Below, piece by piece: positions 11,301 through 18,227 of a DNA stretch of 44,257 nucleotides (position 1 is the first letter of the stretch; each line of letters opens with the position of its first letter). The position numbers and the translations under genes were made by a program. The stretch is from Phycisphaerae bacterium. Lineage in GTDB: Bacteria > Planctomycetota > Phycisphaerae > Phycisphaerales > SM1A02. The stretch covers positions 1 to 44,257 of the forward strand of contig PKCS01000096.1 in NCBI GenBank assembly GCA_002862305.1, given 5' to 3'. The notes under the pieces were generated by a model. That model was not told where the DNA came from and did not search any database. It saw only the letters and a program-made list of their open reading frames with translations.

Positions 11301-11664
11301 CCTCGCCGTTGCTGTTGGCGGCCTCGTCGAAGATGTCCACCCGCCACGCGAGGGGATCGGGTGCACCGTTCGTGAAGTAGCCGTAGGCCTCCGCCTGGGC
11401 GCCGGGGTCGACCGAGGCGGGGAAGAGGGAACGGGAGATCTCGGTGGCCAGCTGGTCGGCGTAGATCGACGCGCTCTCCTCCCGCTGGAAGGCGTGGCCC
11501 TGCACGGTGGCGAGCTTGCGCCCGTCCTGGGTCCGGGTGATGAACGCGGTGGCGATGATGACCAGCAGGACCAGGATCGCGGTGACCAGGACCAGGGTGT
11601 TGCCGCGGCGGGTGGTTGGGGATTCGATCGGCATGGGCGAGGCGTGCTCCGGGGTGCGGGTCAT
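5332..11664 (-). CDS. Giant GspK-like minor pseudopilin (2110 aa)
   Basis: The last gene of the E-F-G-G'-H-I-J-K operon. The N terminus is a short basic leader RRGN followed by one hydrophobic helix (about 21-42). It lacks the Glu at +5 that other pseudopilins have, as GspK proteins do. Near the C terminus comes INVNTASPEVLRALP (from residue 1754), the helix-hairpin-helix signature of the GspK SAM-like domain. The final segment (SDVFTVYFTVRS..., ending AFSKVE) also resembles GspK ends. Typical GspK is 300-350 residues, so roughly 1400-1700 residues are extra. These hold D-x-D-G loops such as DLNSDGVIN and WDVDGSGIYD that could bind calcium. I chose ATG 11664: it sits one base after the upstream stop and has AGGA eight bases before it; M11 (11634) is the alternative. 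Expected role: tip or priming complex of the pseudopilus in the periplasm. The inserted region is unrecognised. Confidence 0.82.
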   Translation of the reverse strand: MTRTPEHASPMPIESPTTRRGNTLVLVTAILVLLVIIATAFITRTQDGRKLATVQGHAFQREESASIYADQLATEISRSLFPASVDPGAQAEAYGYFTNGAPDPLAWRVDIFDEAANSNGEVSSAELFAERTLSGVPRAAVTEPWQLFLGNGSGDTYLENQINIERFGADLGDFYGVDDQGNVTSGPDGIRDSSPDFIPQGNSPPGISNFVPLFDFNFAPYETRAWTNWPDDTEGELYVPHGPGARNILGGYRLRSGATPFTNVSYPLGTGNPRGNPGFGDSRWLRDSEPRRLGAYYDGGDFVNFSPFSERYTHWTHLSWIPTAQNGWRVCYDISNVASFNPGNYIESQPNGSVPSYSTGPSSGYTLDTTADAWTLADGDRPYHDAAFPVAIQTPYEQWYPNVIPEPLLAPDGSYQFDAGTFLERRDRWFSSPVNHFNGSRRITTDSGAAPGNEVLPNYLDLNLLGPESDRFVFGTDRNVVERTFADADGDGFTDSFWFVSPHSPTPGVKQVVGVSVVDNGGMLNANVATVFDRWTTSGSTPADAALVSRLNVGGADSDLDENDTWIGLLGDPKNQVLDSTFYPAAGNHQVQQVLDRDRWFATPDAPGASRSFLNERGLDVLAGGTAQEPQPFYGQYRSLRGDTLDAGVRERTLWNTLVQNEFTGKWVDESSGTPQLLPFTAKSFGFEDELELRSFAGLNHPTRFSRLEGALGDHVTGSGTSFSILRGDIERPETGPVRTYFGGTIPRSGKNINEQQVRDVRHRMTLFSGARNEYRPLWLWKSRLFERDLDYDRDGATYLQGDRNDYDAYQRLQRKIDLRESFEVVNQPAGSVGGELWLQNRRRWLSDLQDMIEVATSVQCYDELTDRYVNQSYFTDPGWPLNDDLSPLTIAYFKNNKMAASLAANIEAWRDGPLPYEFDDLVARNADVLYLDPPLHPYDARRVPTEDRYGLDLTLAPGDLNSDGVINFEDDPRRDGFLGFEKQPFIMQAFYALVYPRTQVAAGPVGSWPSGSTIPEVVHPEGFDTYFTNASPGNDTNRATDESFVDDRSKPAVLIAVQLGNPFDEPISLYDYALKIGDKQIALKALNCPHALATTTGTQQVNPFGSSYYHDDLYLGPTEPDAPRTAVVFALVPPSNLGYTGFAGTEGDPQQSGFEVEYEVFKQACLDYLDLQEGDLFGYEENMSLDQHQSLVLDASRMISPGGLGEGARERLLGYNGQGADDHQPLIQLIRTYVGETAFTNASDTTAPDPRVNLVVDRLQHQRVETADTTREVEFSSELARFFEEGRPPEPGNEFKPTNGQLPSGGLNWSGIRLDDDQYYVTWASISRFWGWDVDGSGIYDLDEISPRYVYSVATDPILGLDESGDLTVTGSEDSGYDQTQDLRGDTFARSSFADGSGQYQPGLPGNDQWIRPFAHTAPLTRPTDVVEQFTYDYTPGRNAWEQSTAIPAPWIIRGKPFNFPTWTVVDSGNPQFGGIGAAYDNGFPLLVDENDPQSTSRRTEDPLGTPINESNYAYIPMDLVAEDQAEFHAGFREDLWNEPLQMLLKDDDFEQVGELNHVFLWGPVIDITDYYANPPGPFGLLETRRTFAELMTEVIEFQRPRITDTSVNPTGQLYNTPEWWGLTLPGALPLPPDAYPAGRGVFANRLDFSSGRPAGRVSRPGPGGASTPGQYDPGRPWRAVLGANLQVPAYQPLLPAGAGIFDGVTIDGRGVRANDADYDGDGSVSDYELIRAEQDNSNLARGFSGEPTRGLINVNTASPEVLRALPQMSRLIYNDYFARNPFSFNQVNRSAVAVPQALGNSMHLRFAEAIERYRLGDFLYREDASGGFNDWVPSYADRGYRGASNPWATDYPSLTEPGTTLSADVLGFYPGMRNDAGIVSLGELLAMDRTQADELQAFGLNGDQSVPFNDLGGATTDQNNHNYALDFRLKSASVRALGLDPYGRSTENGGDWRIGYGARQADEAFELYALGYRGDRTEEFDPFSSAGQQAVDARVSTDRNTERRSLAWLKNPNSDLSRTVYAPDMVGGDAEEANLLFSGIANMLTTRSDVFTVYFTVRSFKQDPATGYWDATDKEMVIDESRYVMVIDRSTVEGPTDQPRVLAFSKVE

Positions 11665-11665
11665 C

Positions 11666-13651
11666 TCAGGAATCCTGGCGGGGAACGGGGATCACGAACT
11701 GCACGTCCCGGGCCCCACTGAGCCGGTCGTTGGAGTCATGCAGCCGCATCGACACCCGGACCGCGCTCGGCCAGGGGGTGTAGGTGGTGAAGACGCGGCC
11801 GTCCCCACCGGGGGTGAGCTGGAATTCCTCGTCTCCGAAGACGGGCAGACCATCCTGATACGTAAAGGGCTCCCCGTTGAGTTTGCGCAAAATGCCACCT
11901 TTTTGATTGAATCCGAAGACCGCCCCGTAGCGGCGGATCCGGGCACCCCCGTCCGCGCCGTTGCCGCCGTCGGTGTCGACCGATTCGATCAGGGTCAGCG
12001 GGGACTGGCCGACGGAGCCCACCAGCGGGTCGGCGAAGGTGTCGTCACCCATCCCGAAGAGGTTCCCGGAACCCTGGCTCGAGAGGTTGAACTCGTTGGT
12101 TCCGCCACCCGAGAGCAGCTCCGGTCCCACCGGGGGACCGATGCGGACGCAGTTGTTCGGATCCACCAGGGCCACCACGTCCTGGTCGTCCCAGGCCACC
12201 GACTGCCCCGGGAACGGGGCGTCGGCGAGGGTCCCCAGCGAGCCGTCGCGCCCCGCGAAGGCGATCGCCGGCGCGGTCTCGTGCTCGCGGCTGGAGAGCC
12301 CGAACCACGGGGTGGTGCTGGAGCGGAGGGTGCCGAACTCGTTCCAGAGCTCCCCCTCGCTGCCGGACGCGGAATAGGCGGCCCGGCCGTCGGAGATCCA
12401 GGACCCGTCGATGACCACCCCCGGGAACCCGCCGAGGAAGTGGCTGTTCCAGCCCGCGGGCAGGCCGAAGCTGGGCTGCCAGTTGTCGTTGGGGAGGATC
12501 CGGGTGCCGAGGTCGCGACCCACCCCGTCCTCCCAGGTCCACTCCACGCGGAAGTCCGAGACGAAGGGCGCGAGCACCACGTCGGTGAGCATCAGGTCCT
12601 GGCGGTTCATCCCCGGGGCGTCGAGTTCGGCGCGGGGGTAGCCGTAGTACATCGCCTCGAGGATCGATTCCTTGTCGACCCGTTCGGAGGCCGCGCTGGT
12701 GCCGTCGTCGGACCCCCCGAAGACCTGGCTGTTCCAGGGGTAGCAGACGGTCGCGCGAAGCTGGGTCTCGTCGGTGGCCGCCACGTCCCGCCGGGAGTTC
12801 ACGAGTTCCGGCGCGAAGCGGAGCGAGCCGTCGGCGGTGTCCACGAACAGGTTGCAGACCGAGTTCCGGAGCGGGGTGCCGGAGTCGTCGACCTCGTAGC
12901 CCATGTAGTACTCGCAGTCGGCGCCGATCGGGTTCTCCGAGACGTTCCGGGCCCCGTCGTCGTCCGCGAGCAGCACCTCCTGGCGCGCGAGCACCCAGTC
13001 GTCGACGGTGGCGGGGAAGAGCGGGACGCTGGTGGTCCCGACCACGTTGCCGTCGAGGTCCGTGAACCGGACCTCGTTCTTCGGCAGGTAGCTCCAGGGG
13101 AAGACCTCGTCGCCGGCCCCGGACCGGTCCAGGTCGAGGGGCTCGTCGCGGGCCTCCGCGGGCAGGGCGGTGACCTGCAGCCCCGGGCTGTAGAAGACGC
13201 TCGAGAAGTAGCTCTGGGCGGGCGCCAGCACGTCCACCCCGACCTGCTCGCCCCCCGCGGCGTAGCTCTGGGTGAACTGCCGGGAGTTGGTCGCGCCGTT
13301 GGTGAAGAAGAGCAGCTGGTCCGCGCGGATCTCGGCGTCGGCGGACCGGGTGGGATCGAGCAGGCGGCCGGTCGAGGCCAGGTTGACGTCGTTGCGGACC
13401 CCCACGCACTGGATCGCGAAGAAGCCGTTGGCGGACACCCGCTGGAGGTCCCGGCGCATCACCCGCTCGATCGCGATCGCCTGCTGGAGCAGCTCGCTGT
13501 TGGACTCCCCCACCGAGGCCACCTTCTGCGCGGTCCCGAAGATGGTGCTGGTCGCGATGACCACCACCAGCAGCACCGAGATCGCGACCAGCATCTCGGT
13601 GAGGGTGAACGCGCGTCGAACGGCGGAAGACAGTCGTCGGGTCGGCTTCAT
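11666..13651 (-). CDS. GspJ-like pseudopilin (prepilin-type N-terminal domain, 661 aa)
   Basis: The prepilin leader is MKPTRRLSSAVRRA followed by FTLTEMLVAIS, with the conserved Glu at +5 and a hydrophobic helix of about 20 residues. The residue before the cleavage site is Ala rather than Gly. Its position between the I-like and K-like genes and the TLTEML leader suggest GspJ, though it is about three times the usual GspJ length of around 200. The open frame continues upstream to 14770, but that part is out of frame with the real upstream gene. The start at 13651 overlaps the preceding stop (TGATG). Codons in about 11848-11925 are unusually AT-rich for the gene. The body beyond the helix is otherwise unrecognised. 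Confidence 0.85.
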   Translation of the reverse strand: MKPTRRLSSAVRRAFTLTEMLVAISVLLVVVIATSTIFGTAQKVASVGESNSELLQQAIAIERVMRRDLQRVSANGFFAIQCVGVRNDVNLASTGRLLDPTRSADAEIRADQLLFFTNGATNSRQFTQSYAAGGEQVGVDVLAPAQSYFSSVFYSPGLQVTALPAEARDEPLDLDRSGAGDEVFPWSYLPKNEVRFTDLDGNVVGTTSVPLFPATVDDWVLARQEVLLADDDGARNVSENPIGADCEYYMGYEVDDSGTPLRNSVCNLFVDTADGSLRFAPELVNSRRDVAATDETQLRATVCYPWNSQVFGGSDDGTSAASERVDKESILEAMYYGYPRAELDAPGMNRQDLMLTDVVLAPFVSDFRVEWTWEDGVGRDLGTRILPNDNWQPSFGLPAGWNSHFLGGFPGVVIDGSWISDGRAAYSASGSEGELWNEFGTLRSSTTPWFGLSSREHETAPAIAFAGRDGSLGTLADAPFPGQSVAWDDQDVVALVDPNNCVRIGPPVGPELLSGGGTNEFNLSSQGSGNLFGMGDDTFADPLVGSVGQSPLTLIESVDTDGGNGADGGARIRRYGAVFGFNQKGGILRKLNGEPFTYQDGLPVFGDEEFQLTPGGDGRVFTTYTPWPSAVRVSMRLHDSNDRLSGARDVQFVIPVPRQDS

Positions 13652-15123
13652 CAGAGATCCTTCACTGCCACGAACACCGGGATCAGGGTGATCCCGTCGC
13701 GGGTCTCGGGGGGGATGAACCAGATGGACTTGACGGCGCCCGCGCCGCTGGCGGTGGTGAACTCGCCGTTCTCGTCGACGACGTTGCCGTTGGAGGCCTG
13801 GCGCGGGACGTAGGGGACGCGCTGGGAGAGCCGGACCGGTCCCTCGCCGGCGGTGCGCCGGCCGGCCAGCACGCGGTGCACGGACCCGTTCTGGTCCAGC
13901 AGCCACTGGCCGGGCACCTGCCACCCGTCCCGGTAGGGGTCGAGCAGCAGCCGGGGGTTCTCCCCGGGCTGGGGGACGGTGCCCTGGATCACCATGTCGT
14001 CGGTGGGGTCGCCGGGGTCGATGCCCTCCGGGTACCACCTGGGGATGGTGATGGCGGTGCCGTTGGCGTTGGTGAAGTTCTGGGGGAAGTCCACGCGGGC
14101 GGGCAGCGGGGACTCGCTGGGCCAGTCGCTGGTCGTGTCGCCGGAGCACGCGTTCACGGTGTAGGACCGGGGCCCCGCACCCCCGAACACCGGTCGGTAC
14201 ACGAAGATCGCGACCTGGATCCGACCCTGGTAGCGACGGAACATGCAGTCCCAGTAGTACTCGGGGAACTCGGTCCCGACCGGCCAGGAACGCTCGCCCT
14301 GGGTGATGGTGACCAGGGGTTCCGCGCGACCCTCGCGTGCGGGATCGAGCCGGTAGTCGTAGGCGCCCGAGGAACCGGAGTTCACGAGCGATTCGTAGGG
14401 ATCGTAGGGATCGAGCACCGCGTACTTCGCGCGGTTGAAGGGGATCCCCGCCAGCACCGAGGACTCCCCCCCGCCGGAGTTCTGGTCGAAGGGGGGGATC
14501 GAGGGATCGGTCGAGCGGATCACGTCCCCGGGGTAGCGGCCGAAGAAGTTGATCGGGTACTTGCCGAAGTCGGAGGTGTAGAACAGGTCGCCGTCCTCGC
14601 CGGACTGCTCGGGAAGCGCCCCGAAGCCCGCGAGGTCGCGGGTGTGCCGGAGGCTGAAGACGTCGATCGCCCCATCGAGCGGCCCCGGCTGGGTGATCGC
14701 CGCGGGGGGCACGCCCGGGGCGATGGGGGCGCCGCCCGCGCTGGGCAGCAGGAAGGACGGGCGCATCCACCCCCAGTCGCCGGGGATGGTCCCCTGCGCG
14801 TCGGAGAGGACCTCGGGATCGCGGGCCCCGGAGTTCGCGCTGACCTGGTAGCGGTCGCCGGCCTCCAGCCCGAACTGCTCGAAGCTGCCGAAGTCCTCCT
14901 GGTCGAGCTTGGAGCGAAGCACCCCCACCGCCTGCTCGGCGACGATCGGGCCGTAGATCGCGTCCTTGGTCTGGACCTGCTGCGCGATGCCCGCGGGGAA
15001 GATCGCCGCGACCGAGATGATGCCGATCGCGAGGATGAAGACCGCGAGCAGCAGCTCCACCAGCGAGAAGCCCCGACGGGCGCGGGCTGCCGGGACGACG
15101 GGGATCCGGGGGTCACGGGTCAT
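13651..15123 (-). CDS. GspI/PilV-like pseudopilin (490 aa)
   Basis: The leader MTRDPRIPVVPAARARRG is followed by FSLVELLLAVFILAIG, a textbook type IV prepilin site with Gly at -1 and Glu at +5. The VELLLAVFILAIGI helix and the following AxxFPAGIAQQ resemble the GspI/PilV group. It is more than three times the normal GspI length of about 120-130. The long globular part has no domain I recognise. Its ATG overlaps the stop of the H-like gene by four bases (ATGA), and its stop overlaps the J-like start by one base. It would be cleaved by a prepilin peptidase (not in this window) and enter the pseudopilus tip. Confidence 0.85.
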   Translation of the reverse strand: MTRDPRIPVVPAARARRGFSLVELLLAVFILAIGIISVAAIFPAGIAQQVQTKDAIYGPIVAEQAVGVLRSKLDQEDFGSFEQFGLEAGDRYQVSANSGARDPEVLSDAQGTIPGDWGWMRPSFLLPSAGGAPIAPGVPPAAITQPGPLDGAIDVFSLRHTRDLAGFGALPEQSGEDGDLFYTSDFGKYPINFFGRYPGDVIRSTDPSIPPFDQNSGGGESSVLAGIPFNRAKYAVLDPYDPYESLVNSGSSGAYDYRLDPAREGRAEPLVTITQGERSWPVGTEFPEYYWDCMFRRYQGRIQVAIFVYRPVFGGAGPRSYTVNACSGDTTSDWPSESPLPARVDFPQNFTNANGTAITIPRWYPEGIDPGDPTDDMVIQGTVPQPGENPRLLLDPYRDGWQVPGQWLLDQNGSVHRVLAGRRTAGEGPVRLSQRVPYVPRQASNGNVVDENGEFTTASGAGAVKSIWFIPPETRDGITLIPVFVAVKDL

Positions 15124-16109
15124 GGTCCACCCACCTTCGCGAGGCCGGTGTACCGGTTGAAGTGGATGCGGTCCGCGTTCTCGTCGAGCCAGGTCCCGAG
15201 GATCCGGTCCCGGAACTCGATGAAGTCCCCGGCGCCGAGGCTGGCCTGCGCGCCGACGAAGGCGGTGTAGTCGATGTCCTGCTTGGCCTTCACCTCGTCG
15301 TAGACCGCGAGGAACTGGCAGACGTTGATGAACGACTCCGCGTTGGTCTCCCCCTGCTGGAAGAACGGGGTGTTGCTCGACCCGGAGCCGCTGGAGCGGT
15401 TGAGCAGGTAGTTGCCGTTGTTGTCCCGGAGGTCGTCGTAGTCGACCCAGTTGTACAGGCGGTTGGAGGCCGAGGTCTGGGCCTCGGGGTTCCGGGTGAT
15501 CACCGTGCCGTCGGCCCCGAAGAGCACGCCGAAGGTCGACCCGAACTCCAGGCTCCGGTAGTAGTCGTAGCGGCCGTCCCCGTCGTCGTCGATCGGGGTC
15601 CAGGGGCCGGGGCTCATGAAGTTCCAGGTGCCGGTGGGGTCGTCGACCACCCCGATGTCCTGGGCGGGCCCGGCGACCATGATCCCCTCGGGCAGGTAGC
15701 GCGGGGCCACCGCGGCGGAGGGGATGAACCGGCAGACGTCGGTGGTGGAGGCCGAGGCGTTCATCCGGATGCCGTCGTTGTCGCCCTTCACGATCTCGCC
15801 GGTGAACCCCGCGACCACCATCTCGACCTGGGCCGGCTGGCTGGGGTCGTCGAGGTCCTTCACGATGCGGAAGGTGAGCAGCGTGGGGTTGTTGGTTCGG
15901 ATCGCCTCGCTGCGCGCGGTGGAGAGCGCGCCGAGCACCCGGTTGACGCCGGTCGAGAGCTTCACGTCGCGGGTCACCCGCTGGATCGAGATCACGGTGA
16001 CCACCGCCAGCATGCTGATGATGCCGATCACCACCAGCAGCTCGAGCAGGGTGAAGGCGCGGGGGCGCGGGGCCATGGGACCCGGGGTGATGCGTGGCGA
16101 CCGGCTCAT
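15120..16109 (-). CDS. GspH-like pseudopilin (329 aa)
   Basis: The leader MSRSPRITPGPMAPRPRA precedes FTLLELLVVIGIISMLAVV; Ala is at -1 and Glu at +5. The segment LGALSTARSEAIRTNNPTLL is the RSEAI motif typical of GspH/FimT proteins just after the helix. The reading frame stays open upstream to 16814, but the start is fixed at 16109 by the leader and by the ATGA overlap with the preceding gene. It is about twice the normal GspH length. It is the fourth of the six coupled pseudopilin genes counted from K. Confidence 0.86.
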   Translation of the reverse strand: MSRSPRITPGPMAPRPRAFTLLELLVVIGIISMLAVVTVISIQRVTRDVKLSTGVNRVLGALSTARSEAIRTNNPTLLTFRIVKDLDDPSQPAQVEMVVAGFTGEIVKGDNDGIRMNASASTTDVCRFIPSAAVAPRYLPEGIMVAGPAQDIGVVDDPTGTWNFMSPGPWTPIDDDGDGRYDYYRSLEFGSTFGVLFGADGTVITRNPEAQTSASNRLYNWVDYDDLRDNNGNYLLNRSSGSGSSNTPFFQQGETNAESFINVCQFLAVYDEVKAKQDIDYTAFVGAQASLGAGDFIEFRDRILGTWLDENADRIHFNRYTGLAKVGGP

Positions 16110-17038
16110 GAACCCGACCTCGCGGAAAGCGGCTCGTAGGAGAAGATGTTGTCCTGGGCCTCGTTGAACTCGTTCTCGGCGGCGCTGGAGGTCGTGGGGT
16201 CCGCGTAGCGGTTGCCGATGCGGCCGTCCGGGCCGGAGGAGACCAGCAGCGGGCGGCGGTTGCGACAGATCCCGTAGAGGTGCTCGTAGGGCGTGCGGAT
16301 CGTCCCGTCGGGATCCCGGACGATCGGGAACTCGTAGTCGGAGTAGCCGGGGATCTGGATGCTGCCCTCCGCGTCGTCGGTGTCGTAGTAGCGGCGACCG
16401 GGGAAGATCATCCGCACCTGTCGGCCCCAGGGATCGATGAACTCCGTCATGTTGAAGGTGTCCTCGATCGGGATGCCCCCCCCCACCCCGGTCACGCAGA
16501 CCACCGCGCGGACCAGCTTTGGATCGCACTTGCCGAGGATCGCGGCGCAGGCGGGATTCCTGCCCATCACCGCGAGGGCCGCGGAGAGCCACTGCTGCTC
16601 GTGGTAGCGACCGAGCAGGTCGTCGTCCCAGGGGAAGCAGTCGCCGTTGGTCTCCCAGCCGTAGCCGCCCGCGTCGAGCCCGTTCATCAGGGCGTTGGGG
16701 GAGCCGTTGGCCAGGGTGGAGCGCATCGGCCGGAACGGCACGTCGACGTGGATGTCGGCGTTGGCGTCGCCGTAGCGGATCCCCGCGTGGGGGGCCTGGG
16801 TGGTGCGGTGCCACCCCTCGAAGATCATGGGCCGCCCGGCCTGCTGCTCGAACTCCAGCAGCGCGGTGTCGATGATCTGCATCGAGGAGCGGACCTGGCG
16901 TTCCTCGGACTGCGCGATGACCACCGATCCGACCCCGAGGACGAGGCCCATCAGGACCAGGATGATCCCGATCACGATCACCAGCTCCAGCAGGGTGAAG
17001 GCGCGACGCAGCGGGCGGGGGCGTGGGACCTGGTTCAT
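16106..17038 (-). CDS. GspG-like pseudopilin, second copy (310 aa)
   Basis: The leader MNQVPRPRPLRRA is followed by FTLLELVIVIGIILVLMGL (Ala at -1, Glu at +5). IDPWGRQVRM and, near the end, VSSGPDGRIGNRYADP match the DPWGNP and S-x-GxDGxxG elements of major pseudopilin GspG. A large middle segment, including a repeated pattern around dates or grid-like DANAD residues, makes it about twice the usual GspG length. Start at 17038 overlaps the upstream stop by four bases. It is a second G-type subunit next to the one at 17035-18186; which of them forms the pseudopilus shaft cannot be told from sequence. Confidence 0.85.
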   Translation of the reverse strand: MNQVPRPRPLRRAFTLLELVIVIGIILVLMGLVLGVGSVVIAQSEERQVRSSMQIIDTALLEFEQQAGRPMIFEGWHRTTQAPHAGIRYGDANADIHVDVPFRPMRSTLANGSPNALMNGLDAGGYGWETNGDCFPWDDDLLGRYHEQQWLSAALAVMGRNPACAAILGKCDPKLVRAVVCVTGVGGGIPIEDTFNMTEFIDPWGRQVRMIFPGRRYYDTDDAEGSIQIPGYSDYEFPIVRDPDGTIRTPYEHLYGICRNRRPLLVSSGPDGRIGNRYADPTTSSAAENEFNEAQDNIFSYEPLSARSGS

Positions 17039-18186
17039 GGACCGACCTCCACGAGGTTGTCGAGGTTGTAGCCCTCCACGTCGATGCGGCGCTCGTCGTC
17101 GTTGCGGCCGTCCGCCCCGGGGGTGAAGAGCGCGTACTCCGCGGCGAGCAGGGCCCGGGAGGTGGAGGTGTCGCCGTTGGCGTCGGCCCAGGCGCTCTCG
17201 CTGGTGCTGCCCACCGCGAAGGACTGGGGCCGGAGCGCGACCACGTCCGCGAGGGTGTAGCGGTCGTCGAGCACGCCGGGAGCGCGCAGGTCGCGCGGGG
17301 GCCGGGCGTAGAAGCGGATCGGGTTGCCCCAGTAGTCGAGGAAGACCTTGGGGGGGACTCCCTGCCCGTAGTCGCCGTCCCCGGGGAGCAGGACCCGCTC
17401 CCACTCCTGCCGGACGCCGTTGCCGCCCTCGTCGGAGATGGAGAGCCCGCGCACCTCGCCCAGGACCGTCGGGTCGCTCACGTCGAGGTAGGGACCGTAG
17501 ACCCGCCCCGGCATGGTGGTGAGGTTCCCCCCGGTGAAGGAGGCGATCCCCAGGTCGTCGGGGTTGCGGTCGGGGAAGGCCACGCCGTTGCGGTTGGGGT
17601 CCACCACCCCCTCCGCGAACCGCGGGTTCAGGGTGGCGTTCCAGTACCCGTCGAGGCCGGGGGAACGGAAGCCGAGCGAGGGATACTCCTTGTAGCCCTG
17701 CTGGTAGCCGGGGGAGCCCGGATCGTTGTTGGCCAGCAGCGGCGGGATCGGCTGGGAGTTGGTGGCGACGAACCCGTAGCCGTCGAAGCGACGGTCCCCG
17801 TAGCCCAGGAGGTACTCGGGCAGGCTGGTCAGGGAGAAGTAGGCCTGGACCTCCCGGTAGTCGTCGTTCTGCAGCGTCCCCGCGCCGGACGCCCCGAAGG
17901 GCGGGGCCAGCAGGTCGCGGCCGTGGCCGATCGAGTCCGCGGGGGTGGCACCGGGACCCAGCACCGGTGGCAGGTAGCCCTGGTCGGTCTTGAACCGGGC
18001 GATCGCGGTCTTGATCGAGTTCATCAGCTGCCCGGTCTTCGCGCGCTGGGACGAGCGGGTGGCCGAGGACAGCGCGATGACCAGGATGCTGGCGAGGATC
18101 ACGATCACCCCCACCGTCACCAGCATCTCGGTGATGGTGAAGCCGGGCCGGCGGGCGGGTCTGGATGTGGGCGACGATGGACGCAT
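17035..18186 (-). CDS. GspG-like pseudopilin, first copy (383 aa)
   Basis: The leader MRPSSPTSRPARRPG is followed by FTITEMLVTVGVIVILASI, with Gly at -1 and Glu at +5. Near the C terminus DYWGNPIRFY and LFTPGADGRNDDERRID correspond to the DPWGNPY and GADGxxGG...D elements of GspG. A GAAGGA ribosome-binding site lies eight bases before the ATG at 18186. The gene follows gspF with a 41-bp gap and begins the run of overlapping pseudopilin genes. At 383 residues it is well over twice the common GspG length; the extra sequence sits between the N-terminal helix and the GspG-like end. Confidence 0.85.
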   Translation of the reverse strand: MRPSSPTSRPARRPGFTITEMLVTVGVIVILASILVIALSSATRSSQRAKTGQLMNSIKTAIARFKTDQGYLPPVLGPGATPADSIGHGRDLLAPPFGASGAGTLQNDDYREVQAYFSLTSLPEYLLGYGDRRFDGYGFVATNSQPIPPLLANNDPGSPGYQQGYKEYPSLGFRSPGLDGYWNATLNPRFAEGVVDPNRNGVAFPDRNPDDLGIASFTGGNLTTMPGRVYGPYLDVSDPTVLGEVRGLSISDEGGNGVRQEWERVLLPGDGDYGQGVPPKVFLDYWGNPIRFYARPPRDLRAPGVLDDRYTLADVVALRPQSFAVGSTSESAWADANGDTSTSRALLAAEYALFTPGADGRNDDERRIDVEGYNLDNLVEVGP

Positions 18187-18227
18187 TGGATTCCTTCGGT
18201 CACGGGCCCGGGGGTCCGGGCGGGAAG

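Noticed and set aside
4807-11721. A 2304-codon open frame on the + strand opposite the GspK-like gene
   Set aside because: Its product is Gly/Val/Arg/Asp-rich with no domain, and its frame mirrors the GC-rich third positions of the real minus-strand gene. It is an antisense shadow.
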